Origin: Mucilaginibacter xinganensis
GTDB taxonomy: Bacteria > Bacteroidota > Bacteroidia > Sphingobacteriales > Sphingobacteriaceae
Assembly: GCA_026225055.1 (NCBI GenBank)
Contig: JAMFSA010000217.1
Coordinates: forward strand, 1-41,238
DNA length: 41,238 bases
Direction of reading: 5' to 3'
Shown: in pieces, positions 33,318 to 40,987 of the stretch
Numbering within the stretch: position 1 is the first letter of the stretch
Layout: the number at the start of each line of letters is the position of its first letter
Made by a program: the position numbers and the translations under genes
Notes under the pieces: model-generated
What the model was told of the DNA's origin: nothing
Seen by the model: the letters and a program-made list of their open reading frames with translations, nothing else
The model's database searches: none

Positions 33318-33325
33318 CAAAAGTA
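33318..33325 (-). promoter_or_regulatory. -7 promoter element TACTTTTG of rluD
   Basis: An exact TAnnTTTG match on the minus strand, ending five bases before the rluD ATG. Transcription would start at or very near the start codon, giving an essentially leaderless mRNA. Confidence 0.6.
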
Positions 33326-33354
33326 AACGTTTTACCGTAACTTTACTTTCCCGG

Positions 33355-34266
33355 ATGCCGCATACAACCAAGTTTTTAATGAATATCGATCTTGAAATTT
33401 TCAGCCCCGTTCATCAACTCAAAAATAAATTGTTTGATAAACAAGATCTACAGGTTTTTATCAAGCGCGATGACCTCATCCATCCCCTCATCTCGGGCAA
33501 TAAATGGCGAAAGCTAAAATACATCCTTAAAAAAGCTTCGGAACAAAATAAAACCCATTTAGTAACCTTTGGCGGGGCTTTTTCAAACCATCTATTAGCG
33601 ACTGCGGCAGCGGCGGCAAAATTTGGTTTTAAAGCCACAGGCATAGTGCGTGGCGAGGAAGCAGAGAACGACACCCTGTTTTTATGCAAACTGCATGGCA
33701 TGCAACTGATCTTTGTCGACCGGGAAAGCTACCGTGATAAACCCGCTCTATTTAAGAAATATTTTGCTGACGATGACGATGCCATTTTCATAGATGAAGG
33801 CGGCGCATCTACCGAAGGCGCTAATGGCTGCGCCGAACTGGTTGATGAGCTAACCGAAACATATGATCACCTATTTTGCGCCTGCGGAACGGGTACTACA
33901 GCGGCTGGTATTATTAACGGTTTACAAAAACACCAATTGGATACTGAACTCAATGCCATCCCGGTATTTAAAAACGGTGGCTTTATTAAAGATGAGATAG
34001 ATAAATTTTTAACAACTCCGGCAAATTACCAATTACATACAGATTATCACTTCGGCGGCTACGCCAAAACCAATCCAGAGCTGATCAATTTTATTAAAAC
34101 TTTTGTAGCTGATACAGGCATATTGATCGAACCGGTTTATACGGGTAAGATGTTGTATGCTTTGTATGATCTGGTTGAGAAGAATTACTTTAAACCGGGG
34201 AGTAAAATACTGGCTATTCATACCGGTGGGTTGATGGGGTTGCTGGGGATGAAGGATAAGTTTTAA
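33355..34266 (+). CDS. ACC deaminase/D-cysteine desulfhydrase family PLP enzyme
   Basis: A 303-residue fold-type-II PLP enzyme. The text FIKRDDLIHPLISGNKWRKLKY is the family motif, with Lys50 (of SGNK) the likely Schiff-base lysine. VTFGGAFSNHLLATAAAA, CGTGTTAAGIINGL (phosphate-binding glycine loop) and AIHTGGLMGL follow. Known members deaminate 1-aminocyclopropane-1-carboxylate or release sulfide from D-cysteine; without the residues that define true ACC deaminase I cannot choose. The start could be Met9 (33379) instead of 33355. It is divergent from rluD with 42 bases between. Confidence 0.87.
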   Translation: MPHTTKFLMNIDLEIFSPVHQLKNKLFDKQDLQVFIKRDDLIHPLISGNKWRKLKYILKKASEQNKTHLVTFGGAFSNHLLATAAAAAKFGFKATGIVRGEEAENDTLFLCKLHGMQLIFVDRESYRDKPALFKKYFADDDDAIFIDEGGASTEGANGCAELVDELTETYDHLFCACGTGTTAAGIINGLQKHQLDTELNAIPVFKNGGFIKDEIDKFLTTPANYQLHTDYHFGGYAKTNPELINFIKTFVADTGILIEPVYTGKMLYALYDLVEKNYFKPGSKILAIHTGGLMGLLGMKDKF

Positions 34267-34289
34267 AAAAGAGCGAGAGTTTTTAAATT

Positions 34290-34390
34290 CCCCCTCTTGA
34301 GAGGGGGCGCGATGACGGTGCGGCTGCAGGGGTGTGTTTCTACGCGCAGAAAGGGACACACACCTACACCCCTCTCAAGAAGTGAACCGC
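34290..34390. repeat. CCCCCTC...GAGGGGG dispersed intergenic element
   Basis: It begins with a perfect hairpin CCCCCTC-TTGA-GAGGGGG (34290-34307). GGGGTGTGTTTCT, a small inverted centre and ACACACACC...ACCCCTCTCAAGAAG then follow, so the two halves are roughly inverse. There is no T-tract after the first hairpin, so terminator function is doubtful. Confidence 0.6.
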
Positions 34391-34559
34391 TCAAGGCTTC
34401 GCTTTTTAGCCCCGTCTCTATTGTGATTTTCACGCCGAAATCCAATCATCTGCACATCCAAAATCTGCACATCTGCACATCCTTTCCCTCCGACCAATTC
34501 CGCTTTTGGTACAAAAACCAACTTTAGTTAATTTAAAGTTACTTTTTCGCCATTCGGTT

Positions 34560-34597
34560 CAAAAACCGCCTAAATTATTGTTTTTGAGCGGTTTTTG
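34560..34597. promoter_or_regulatory. Perfect inverted repeat overlapping the lat promoter
   Basis: CAAAAACCGC (34560-34569) and GCGGTTTTTG (34588-34597) with an 18-base spacer. The spacer contains the putative -33 TTG and the right arm ends just before the -7 element, so a bound protein would block or modulate transcription. It could also be an accidental hairpin. Confidence 0.5.
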
Positions 34598-34606
34598 TTA
34601 GATTTG
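34578..34606 (+). promoter_or_regulatory. Promoter of the lysine transaminase gene (-33 TTG, -7 TAGATTTG)
   Basis: TTG at 34578-34580, 18 bases, then TAGATTTG at 34599-34606, an exact TAnnTTTG match. The ATG follows 17 bases later. Confidence 0.7.
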
Positions 34607-34623
34607 TATAAACACCAATTGAT

Positions 34624-35955
34624 ATGTATAACCTGTTAGTTTCACCAGAAAATGTCCAGGCTTCGTTGCAAAAGCATGTACTGGCAGATGGTTTCGACCT
34701 CACTTTTGACATGGAAAAAAGCAAGGGCGTTTATATTTACGATGCTAAATATAAAAGAACCCTGCTCGACTTTTTTACCTGCTTCGCATCTGTGCCTTTA
34801 GGTTATAATCACCCCAAAATGGTGAACGACGAGGAGTTTAAAAAGAACCTGATGCTGGCGGCCCTCACTAACCCGTCAAACTCAGATATTTACACCACGC
34901 AATACGCGCAGTTTGTAGACACTTTTTCACGTGTTGGCATTCCTGATTACCTGCCGCATGCTTTCTTTATTGCAGGCGGTTCGCTGGCCATTGAGAACGC
35001 TTTAAAGGTGGCAATGGATTGGAAGGTACAAAAGAACTTCGCCAAAGGTTATACTAAGGAAAAGGGTTTTAAGGTTATCCATTTTGAACATGCCTTTCAT
35101 GGCCGCTCAGGCTATACATTAAGCTTAACCAATACCCAGCCGAATAAAACCAAATGGTTTGCCAAATTCGACTGGCCACGGGTATCCTTCCCTTATATTA
35201 AATTCCCTTATTCTGATGCCAATCACGAAGATCTGTTAAGACGTGAGGAATTATCGATCGCCCAAATAAAACAAGCTTTTGAGGTTAACAAGGATGACGT
35301 TTGCGCCATTATTGTTGAGCCCGTACAATCAGAAGGCGGCGATAACCATGCCCGTAAGGAATTTATGGAAAAGCTGCGCATACTGGCCGATGAAAATGAA
35401 GCCATGCTGATATACGACGAGATACAAACCGGCGTTGGCCTAACCGGCAAATTCTGGTGCCATGAGCATTTTGGCGAAAAGGCAAGGCCCGACATTATCG
35501 CCTTTGGCAAAAAAATGCAGGTATGCGGCATATTGGCCAGTAAAAGGGTTGATGAGATTGAGGATAACGTGTTCAATGTACCATCGCGCATAAACTCAAC
35601 CTGGGGAGGTAGTTTGGTTGATATGGTACGCGCGTCAAAAATTATGGATATTATTGAGGAAGATAACCTGTGCGAAAACGCCGCGCAAATGGGCGAGTAT
35701 TTACAAAGCCAGTTGCTTGATATAGCAGGTCGTAACCCTATCATCACCAACGTACGTGGCAAGGGCCTGTTAGCGGCTTTTGACTTCCCGGATAAAACCA
35801 CCCGCGACAAGTTTATTAATATAGGTATGGATAATAATGTGATGTATTTAGGCTGCGGAAATAATAGTATCCGCTTTAGGCCGGCACTTATTATTAATAA
35901 GAATCATATTGATGATGGGCTCACTATTCTTGAAAAAATAAGCGGTAAATTATAA
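34624..35955 (+). CDS. lat: L-lysine 6-transaminase
   Basis: A 443-residue class III aminotransferase. The LAT-specific text FTCFASVPLGYNHPKM, FFIAGGSLAIENALKVAMDWK and FHGRSGYTLSLTNTQPNKTKWFAKFDWPR separates it from ornithine and GABA transaminases. Asp265 in IYDEIQTG contacts the PLP ring nitrogen, and Lys296 in IAFGKKMQVCG is the likely Schiff-base lysine (equivalent to the K300 region of the mycobacterial enzyme). It moves the epsilon-amino group of lysine to 2-oxoglutarate, giving 2-aminoadipate semialdehyde for lysine breakdown. The gene is monocistronic, with its own promoter, a possible operator and a strong terminator. Confidence 0.95.
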   Translation: MYNLLVSPENVQASLQKHVLADGFDLTFDMEKSKGVYIYDAKYKRTLLDFFTCFASVPLGYNHPKMVNDEEFKKNLMLAALTNPSNSDIYTTQYAQFVDTFSRVGIPDYLPHAFFIAGGSLAIENALKVAMDWKVQKNFAKGYTKEKGFKVIHFEHAFHGRSGYTLSLTNTQPNKTKWFAKFDWPRVSFPYIKFPYSDANHEDLLRREELSIAQIKQAFEVNKDDVCAIIVEPVQSEGGDNHARKEFMEKLRILADENEAMLIYDEIQTGVGLTGKFWCHEHFGEKARPDIIAFGKKMQVCGILASKRVDEIEDNVFNVPSRINSTWGGSLVDMVRASKIMDIIEEDNLCENAAQMGEYLQSQLLDIAGRNPIITNVRGKGLLAAFDFPDKTTRDKFINIGMDNNVMYLGCGNNSIRFRPALIINKNHIDDGLTILEKISGKL

Positions 35956-35976
35956 CTTTTGTAATAATATTGCTAC

Positions 35977-36015
35977 AAGTCCCTGTTTTTGACACAAACA
36001 GGGACTTTTTTATTT
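35977..36015 (+). terminator. Rho-independent terminator of lat
   Basis: A perfect 12-bp stem AAGTCCCTGTTT with AAACAGGGACTT, seven-base loop, followed by TTTTATTTTT. It lies about 20 bases past the stop codon. Confidence 0.9.
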
Positions 36016-36153
36016 TTAAAAATACTATAATCGTTTGATAACGTTAGTTGTGTATTAAATACCGAAATAATACTTTTTATTTCCGGCTTTTAATGCCTTA
36101 ACTATTACGCATTTTTGTATAGAAAATAGCATAATAACATATCAACAATTATT

Positions 36154-36594
36154 ATGAGTAAACACATCGACAAACTAAAAAAACAACTTTCAGAAATCTC
36201 AGAAGTTGTAAATTCATTTAAATCAGAAGCCGTTCAGTTAAAAATAGTGGAGAAACTATTGGATGTGATAATTGAGACGGAAAAGGGTGAGGCGGAAGGC
36301 GCAGAAATATTTACAAAAAAGAGCAAGCACAGATCGGACGACGATAATGATAACGACTCCGAAAACAGCCGTAAAAAACCAGGTGCTACAAAAGTTTTAA
36401 ACCAGTTAATAAGCACCGATTTCTTTTACACCCCACGTTCAATAGCCTCAATTGCTAACTACTGCAAAGATAATTTCGATTCGGAATTTAAAACTTCAGA
36501 GCTATCGGGCATATTGCTAAAGCTTGCCAATGAGCACAAGCTGAGAAGAGAAAGAAGCCACGATAATAACAGGTATGAGTATGTATCTGTATAG
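36154..36594 (+). CDS. Hypothetical protein: coiled coil, acidic linker, winged-helix-like C-terminus
   Basis: I do not recognise this 146-residue protein. Residues 1-45 form an amphipathic helix with heptad spacing (IDKLKKQLSEISEVV, LKIVEKLLDVIIETE). Residues 58-74 are charged and low-complexity (KKSKHRSDDDNDNDSENSRKK). Residues 80-146 look like a helix-turn-helix fold with a basic end (FFYTPRSIASIANYCKDNF, TSELSGILLKLANEHKLRRERS, then YEYVSV as a wing strand). A small nucleic-acid-binding or regulatory protein is possible. It has no signal peptide. It sits between the lat terminator and a palindrome, so it is probably transcribed alone. Confidence 0.65.
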   Translation: MSKHIDKLKKQLSEISEVVNSFKSEAVQLKIVEKLLDVIIETEKGEAEGAEIFTKKSKHRSDDDNDNDSENSRKKPGATKVLNQLISTDFFYTPRSIASIANYCKDNFDSEFKTSELSGILLKLANEHKLRRERSHDNNRYEYVSV

Positions 36595-36601
36595 TTATTA
36601 A

Positions 36602-36668
36602 GAGACAAGCGGTTAGAGATTAGTTAAAAAAAATAACCTGATCTCCAACCTCTTGTCTCTAATCTCTT
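36602..36668. repeat. Palindromic element with 7-nt-period arms at the bshB1 stop codon
   Basis: The left arm reads GAGACAA, GCGGTTA, GAGATTA, GTTAAAA. The reverse complement of the right arm reads GAGATTA, GAGACAA, GAGGTTG, GAGATCA, GGTTATT. It fills the whole gap between two convergent genes and touches the bshB1 stop codon. It may double as a bidirectional terminator, since an A/T run lies at the centre. Confidence 0.85.
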
Positions 36669-37390
36669 TAACGCAGGTCAAATAAACTATCTACTCCAAA
36701 GATCTTTTTAGAGGTAAAACCTTCAGCATATTTCACCTTTATGCTTTTACCAAACTCCAATCCCCTGCCGTCAATTATCTTAATAAACTCGGGCGATGAA
36801 ATATAGGTTTGCGGCTCACCTTTCCATTCAGGATTATAAAACTGTGAGCCATAAGCCATCACACATTCAATCTTTTTATCCCAATAGTCGGTAACATCTA
36901 CCACAATATTAGGTTGAATGTACTGATCCTGTATAAAATGGAGCAATAAGTTTGGCCTCCACGCTTGTTGCAATTCACCCTCAAAATAAGTTTCTATCTT
37001 TCTCAGTCCCGATAAAAATGTTGAGGTTTCAACCAGGTCGCTTGCACGCCCATGATCAGGATGGCGGTCATAGTGCGCATTAGTTATTATAATTTCCGGC
37101 TGATACTTACGGATCACTTCAATCACCTTTAACTGGTATTCCTGCGTATTTTGGAAAAAACCGTCAGGTAAGCCAAGATTATCGCGCAGCGTAAGCCCTA
37201 AAATTTCAGCTGCTGCTTCGGCTTCTTGCGCCCTTATTTCAGCTGATCCCCTTGTACCCAGTTCACCACGGGTAAGGTCAACAATACCTACCTTTTTGCC
37301 TGCGGCTATATGTTTTAAAATAGTACCAGCGCAGCCCAGTTCGGCATCATCCGGATGTACGGGTAAAACCAGTATATCTAATTTAGTCAT
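36668..37390 (-). CDS. bshB1: Bacillithiol biosynthesis deacetylase BshB1
   Basis: A 240-residue PIG-L/LmbE-type zinc deacetylase. The opening ILVLPVHPDDAELGCAGTI (His12, Asp14-Asp15) and NAHYDRHPDHGRASDLV supply the metal ligands. DLTRGELGTRGSAEIRAQEA and CVMAYGSQFYNP are typical of BshB1 rather than of other LmbE proteins. It removes the acetyl group from GlcNAc-malate to give GlcN-malate, the second step of bacillithiol synthesis. It is the last gene of DUF4294-GPx-bshB1, 16 bases after the GPx stop. Confidence 0.93.
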   Translation of the reverse strand: MTKLDILVLPVHPDDAELGCAGTILKHIAAGKKVGIVDLTRGELGTRGSAEIRAQEAEAAAEILGLTLRDNLGLPDGFFQNTQEYQLKVIEVIRKYQPEIIITNAHYDRHPDHGRASDLVETSTFLSGLRKIETYFEGELQQAWRPNLLLHFIQDQYIQPNIVVDVTDYWDKKIECVMAYGSQFYNPEWKGEPQTYISSPEFIKIIDGRGLEFGKSIKVKYAEGFTSKKIFGVDSLFDLR

Positions 37391-37406
37391 AAATAAAATT
37401 CAGTAA

Positions 37407-37907
37407 TTACGTTGTTGCGATAAGCAAACGCTCTATCTTTTTCCTGATCTTTGATGTTGTAGGCTTGGTGAACGGATAATAAAAATCAGTTATCAAACCA
37501 TTCCTGTCGATCAAAAACTTGTGAAAGTTCCATCTCGGCACCGAGCCTAACTTACCATTTTCCTTTTTATCGGCAAAAAACTTATACAAAGGATGCGCAT
37601 AGGGGCCTCTAACCCTTATCTTATCAAAAACAGGAAAATTGGAACCATAGTTTTCACAAAATGCGCCTATTGCCTCGCCATCCAAAGGTTCCTGCCCACC
37701 AAAATCATTTGAGGGGAATGCAAGGATCTCAAAATCACGGTCCTTGAATTCGTCTTTTAATGCTGCGAGGTCTTTTAGCTGTGGGGTAAAACCGCATTGA
37801 GAGGCGGTGTTCACTATCAATAGCACTTTATTCTTATATCCGCCCAGATTTATCTCTTCACCGTTTAACTTTTTAACATCAAACTGATAGATGCTTTTAC
37901 TATCCAT
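37407..37907 (-). CDS. Glutathione peroxidase family thiol peroxidase
   Basis: A 166-residue protein of the GPx family. The peroxidatic Cys38 is in NTASQCGFTPQ, the Gln of the catalytic group is in FPSNDFGGQEP, and the Trp-Asn pair is in RWNFHKFL. A second Cys in IGAFCENYGSNFPVF may be the resolving cysteine seen in thioredoxin-dependent members. It is a cysteine, not selenocysteine, enzyme. In an organism that makes bacillithiol the reductant is likely thioredoxin or bacillithiol rather than glutathione. It begins two bases after the DUF4294 stop codon, so the two are tightly coupled. Confidence 0.92.
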   Translation of the reverse strand: MDSKSIYQFDVKKLNGEEINLGGYKNKVLLIVNTASQCGFTPQLKDLAALKDEFKDRDFEILAFPSNDFGGQEPLDGEAIGAFCENYGSNFPVFDKIRVRGPYAHPLYKFFADKKENGKLGSVPRWNFHKFLIDRNGLITDFYYPFTKPTTSKIRKKIERLLIATT

Positions 37908-37909
37908 TA

Positions 37910-38524
37910 TTAATTTTTAACAGAATCATAACCCGCCTGCTGAAGAATTGTTTCGATATCCCGCTCTTCGTCGGCATCGTAAGTTTCTTTCAGGTTATGA
38001 CCAAATATACGGGCTACTGATTGCAGCATAAACGCGTCCAATCCGCCTTTTAATTGTGTTACTAATTCATAGCTGGTATTACCGGTTTCCCGGTCAATCA
38101 GCTTAATTAAAATCTCCCCCTGACTTATTGTCAGGTTCTCAATCTCTTTTTTAAATACATCTTTTATTTGATCGTTACAAGCGGTTACCAGCTCTTTTTG
38201 TTTGTGTTTATCGGCTGTGAGCGCCAGGTCGCGCTGTAACTGCCTGTATCTCTGGCCCGCGAAGTGCGCGTATGGTATTACTTTACGTACGTTATAAACC
38301 AAGCGGTTATAAGCATCTCTGTCGGCCTGGCTTTTAAACACACGCACATCGCGTATGTTTACCTGCTCGGTAACTATCCAAGGCACGTATTCGCCATCCA
38401 GAACCGTCATGTATGTTCTTATGGTATCATTTTTGCCTAATTTTGTAGGTGCAGGTGTTGGCGTTTGGGCCTCAACAGCTCCCATCGCACAGCAAAACAA
38501 AATAAGGATACCAATAAATTTCAT
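37910..38524 (-). CDS. DUF4294 domain-containing exported protein
   Basis: A 204-residue protein with a signal peptide (to about residue 19, ending AVEAQ). It contains the DUF4294 text YNRLVYNVRKVIPYAHFAGQRYRQLQRDL and LTISQGEILIKLIDRETGNTSYELVTQLKGGLDAFMLQSVARIFGHNLKETYD. The family is restricted, as far as I recall, to Bacteroidota and has no known function. It heads the operon with GPx and bshB1. The promoter must lie in the AT-rich 110 bases shared with the divergent RelA/SpoT gene. Confidence 0.87.
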   Translation of the reverse strand: MKFIGILILFCCAMGAVEAQTPTPAPTKLGKNDTIRTYMTVLDGEYVPWIVTEQVNIRDVRVFKSQADRDAYNRLVYNVRKVIPYAHFAGQRYRQLQRDLALTADKHKQKELVTACNDQIKDVFKKEIENLTISQGEILIKLIDRETGNTSYELVTQLKGGLDAFMLQSVARIFGHNLKETYDADEERDIETILQQAGYDSVKN

Positions 38525-38634
38525 AATTTTACCTAATACAAAAATAATGCATTTTTTTTTGTATTTTACAATTACCTGTTATTTATAATTTTAGTTACAA
38601 GTATATTACATAGCTTTTTGTTACGGAGAGATAG

Positions 38635-40857
38635 ATGAAAGAATTAGTGATAGATCTGGAAGGTGAAAAGAACGAGATATTAAAACGATACCGCGCTTTG
38701 CTGCGTGCGTGTAAATCAACCCTCGAAAAAGGTGATAAACGCATGATACGCAAGGCGTTTGATATGGCATTGGAAAGCCATGCCGCCATGCGCCGCAAAT
38801 CAGGCGAACCCTATATTTACCACCCTATAGCGGTAGCTCAAATTGCTGCCGAAGAGATAGGACTGGGTACTACATCCATAGTATGTGCTTTGCTGCATGA
38901 TGTGGTGGAGGATACCGATGTTACGCTTGATGATATTGAAAGGGAATTTGGTAAAAAGGTAGCCATGATCATTGACGGCTTAACCAAGATATCAGGCGTT
39001 TTTGATACCAACAGTTCGTTACAGGCCGAAAATTTCCGTAAGATGCTGCTTACCCTGGCAGATGATGTGCGGGTGATATTGATTAAGCTGGCCGACCGCT
39101 TGCACAATATGCGCACCATGGAGTTTATGCCGCGCGATAAGCAGCTGAAACTTTCATCAGAAACTGTTTACCTGTATGCGCCATTAGCCCATCGCCTGGG
39201 TTTATACGCCATAAAATCAGAGCTTGAAGATCTTTCCATGAAATATATGGAAAGGGAAACTTACCAGTTCATTAAAAATAAGCTGAATGAGAAAAAGGCC
39301 GAGCGCGAAAAATTTATCCGTGATTTTATTGAACCGGTTAAAAAAGTAGTTGACGGGCAAGGGCTTACTGCCGATATATTCGGAAGGCCAAAATCTATTC
39401 ATTCTATCTGGAACAAGATGAAAAAGAAGTCGATACCCTTTGAGGAGGTATATGACTTATTTGCCATCAGAATAATACTGGACAGCACACCAGAAAACGA
39501 AAAGGCAGATTGCTGGAAGGCCTACTCTATAGTTACCGACCTGTACCGGCCAAACCCCGACAGGTTGCGCGACTGGATATCATCGCCAAAAGCAAATGGC
39601 TACGAATCATTGCATACAACCGTTATGGGCCCGCGTGGCCAGTGGGTTGAGGTGCAGATACGTACCACACGCATGAACGAGATCGCTGAAAAGGGTTTTG
39701 CCGCGCATTGGAAATATAAGGAATCATCAACTGATAGCGGACTGGACCTTTGGGTGCAAAAAGTGAGGGACCTGCTTAAAAACCCTGAATCGAACGCGCT
39801 CGACTTCCTGGATGATTTTAAGATGAATCTTTTCTCTGATGAGATATTCATTTTTACGCCAAAAGGTGCGCTTATTCAATTACCGCTGAATGCTACTTCG
39901 CTGGATTTTGCTTTTGAGATCCACACCGATGTAGGCGCAAGCTGTATTGGCGCTAAGGTGAACCATAAACTGGAACCGCTAAATTATAAGCTACAGAATG
40001 GCGACCAGGTGGAGATCATTACCTCGAGCAAGCAAACCCCTAAGGAGGATTGGCTGAATTTTGTGGTGACCGCTAAGGCCAAAGCCAAGATAAAATCGGC
40101 ATTAAAAGAAGAAAAACGCAAGGTTGCTGAAACCGGCAAGGAGATATTGGAGCGTAAGCTAAAATCGTTAAAGATCACCTATAACTCCGAAAATATACAT
40201 AAGCTGAGCTATTACTTTAAGCTGCCATCAACGCTCGACATGTTTTACAATGTGGCCAAAGGCCTTATTGACATGAAGGATCTGAAAGAGTACCAGGCAT
40301 CAGAAAAAATAGTTGAAAACAGACCGCCGGACAGAATAGAGGTTGAGCAGGTACAAAGCCTGATCAGGAGTATTAAAGCCAAGGACAGCGATATGCTGCT
40401 AATTGGTGAGGATATGCAGAAGATTGACTACAAGCTGGCCAATTGCTGTAACCCTATCCCTGGTGATGATGTATTTGGCTTTGTTACTGTGAGCGATGGC
40501 ATAAAAATACACCGTACTAACTGCCCTAATGCCGCTAAACTGATGGCTAATTATGGTTACCGCATAGTAAAAGCCCGCTGGACCAACCAGCAGGAACTGG
40601 CATTTTTAACCGGCTTGCGGATTACCGGCATTGATGATGTAGGGCTGATAAACCAGCTAACCACCGTAATCTCAAATGATTTTAAGGTGAATATGCGATC
40701 AATTACCGTTGATAGTGATAATGGTATTTTTGAAGGTACCATTATGGTTTATGTAAACGATACCCATCACCTTGATAACCTGACCAAGAAATTAAAAACC
40801 GTAAAAGGTGTTACTTCCGTTACCCGCTTTGATTCGGCGGTGGAGAAAGCATCTTAG
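38635..40857 (+). CDS. Bifunctional (p)ppGpp synthetase/hydrolase (RelA/SpoT)
   Basis: A 740-residue long RSH protein. The HD hydrolase domain has His63 (YHPIAVAQ), His88-Asp89 (LLHDVVEDT), Glu92 and Asp93, so hydrolase residues are intact. The synthetase domain has RPKSIHSIWNKM, EVYDLFAIRIILD and GYESLHTTVMGPRGQWVEVQIRT. The TGS domain begins IFIFTPKGALIQLP, the C-terminal zinc-finger-like region has NCCNPIPGDDVFGFV, and an ACT domain ends the protein. It makes and degrades (p)ppGpp in response to starvation. It starts at the only ATG after an A/G-rich leader. It is divergent from DUF4294 and is followed by a palindrome and the Fur-family gene on the same strand. Confidence 0.95.
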   Translation: MKELVIDLEGEKNEILKRYRALLRACKSTLEKGDKRMIRKAFDMALESHAAMRRKSGEPYIYHPIAVAQIAAEEIGLGTTSIVCALLHDVVEDTDVTLDDIEREFGKKVAMIIDGLTKISGVFDTNSSLQAENFRKMLLTLADDVRVILIKLADRLHNMRTMEFMPRDKQLKLSSETVYLYAPLAHRLGLYAIKSELEDLSMKYMERETYQFIKNKLNEKKAEREKFIRDFIEPVKKVVDGQGLTADIFGRPKSIHSIWNKMKKKSIPFEEVYDLFAIRIILDSTPENEKADCWKAYSIVTDLYRPNPDRLRDWISSPKANGYESLHTTVMGPRGQWVEVQIRTTRMNEIAEKGFAAHWKYKESSTDSGLDLWVQKVRDLLKNPESNALDFLDDFKMNLFSDEIFIFTPKGALIQLPLNATSLDFAFEIHTDVGASCIGAKVNHKLEPLNYKLQNGDQVEIITSSKQTPKEDWLNFVVTAKAKAKIKSALKEEKRKVAETGKEILERKLKSLKITYNSENIHKLSYYFKLPSTLDMFYNVAKGLIDMKDLKEYQASEKIVENRPPDRIEVEQVQSLIRSIKAKDSDMLLIGEDMQKIDYKLANCCNPIPGDDVFGFVTVSDGIKIHRTNCPNAAKLMANYGYRIVKARWTNQQELAFLTGLRITGIDDVGLINQLTTVISNDFKVNMRSITVDSDNGIFEGTIMVYVNDTHHLDNLTKKLKTVKGVTSVTRFDSAVEKAS

Positions 40858-40868
40858 ATTTGAAGAGA

Positions 40869-40949
40869 GTCAAGAATTAAGAATCAAGAGTCAGGATAAA
40901 AGATATTACGTGAATCCTTCCTGATTCCTGACTCTTAATTCTTGATTCT
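40869..40949. repeat. Palindromic element with 7-nt-period arms
   Basis: The left arm from 40869 reads GTCAAGA, ATTAAGA, ATCAAGA, GTCAGGA. The reverse complement of the right arm (40916-40949) reads ATCAAGA, ATTAAGA, GTCAGGA, ATCAGGA. It starts 12 bases past the RelA/SpoT stop codon and ends about 40 bases before the Fur gene, next to a TAACTTTA that could be the Fur -7 element. Confidence 0.85.
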
Positions 40950-40987
40950 AAAATAATAACTAACTTTACCCCTGTTAATAGTTTAAT

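Larger units (their letters stand above)
34267..34623. other. Intergenic region before the lysine transaminase gene
   Basis: 357 bases without a convincing gene. It holds a dispersed element (34290-34390), a CT-rich tract with CTGCACATC repeated (34450-34481), a perfect 10-bp inverted repeat (34560-34597) and the lat promoter. Short open frames on both strands here are made of repeat sequence. Confidence 0.7.

Noticed and set aside
34290..34307. Terminator for the ACC-deaminase-like gene
   Set aside because: The hairpin is perfect but no T-run follows, and it belongs to a larger dispersed element.
34297..34527. 76-codon plus-strand frame and an opposing 60-codon frame
   Set aside because: Both are made of the intergenic repeat (34290-34390) and CT-rich sequence; neither shows a protein-like pattern.
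35223..35810. 195-codon open frame on the minus strand
   Set aside because: It lies entirely inside the lysine transaminase gene, is rich in Ser and Arg, and matches no protein pattern; it is an antisense shadow.
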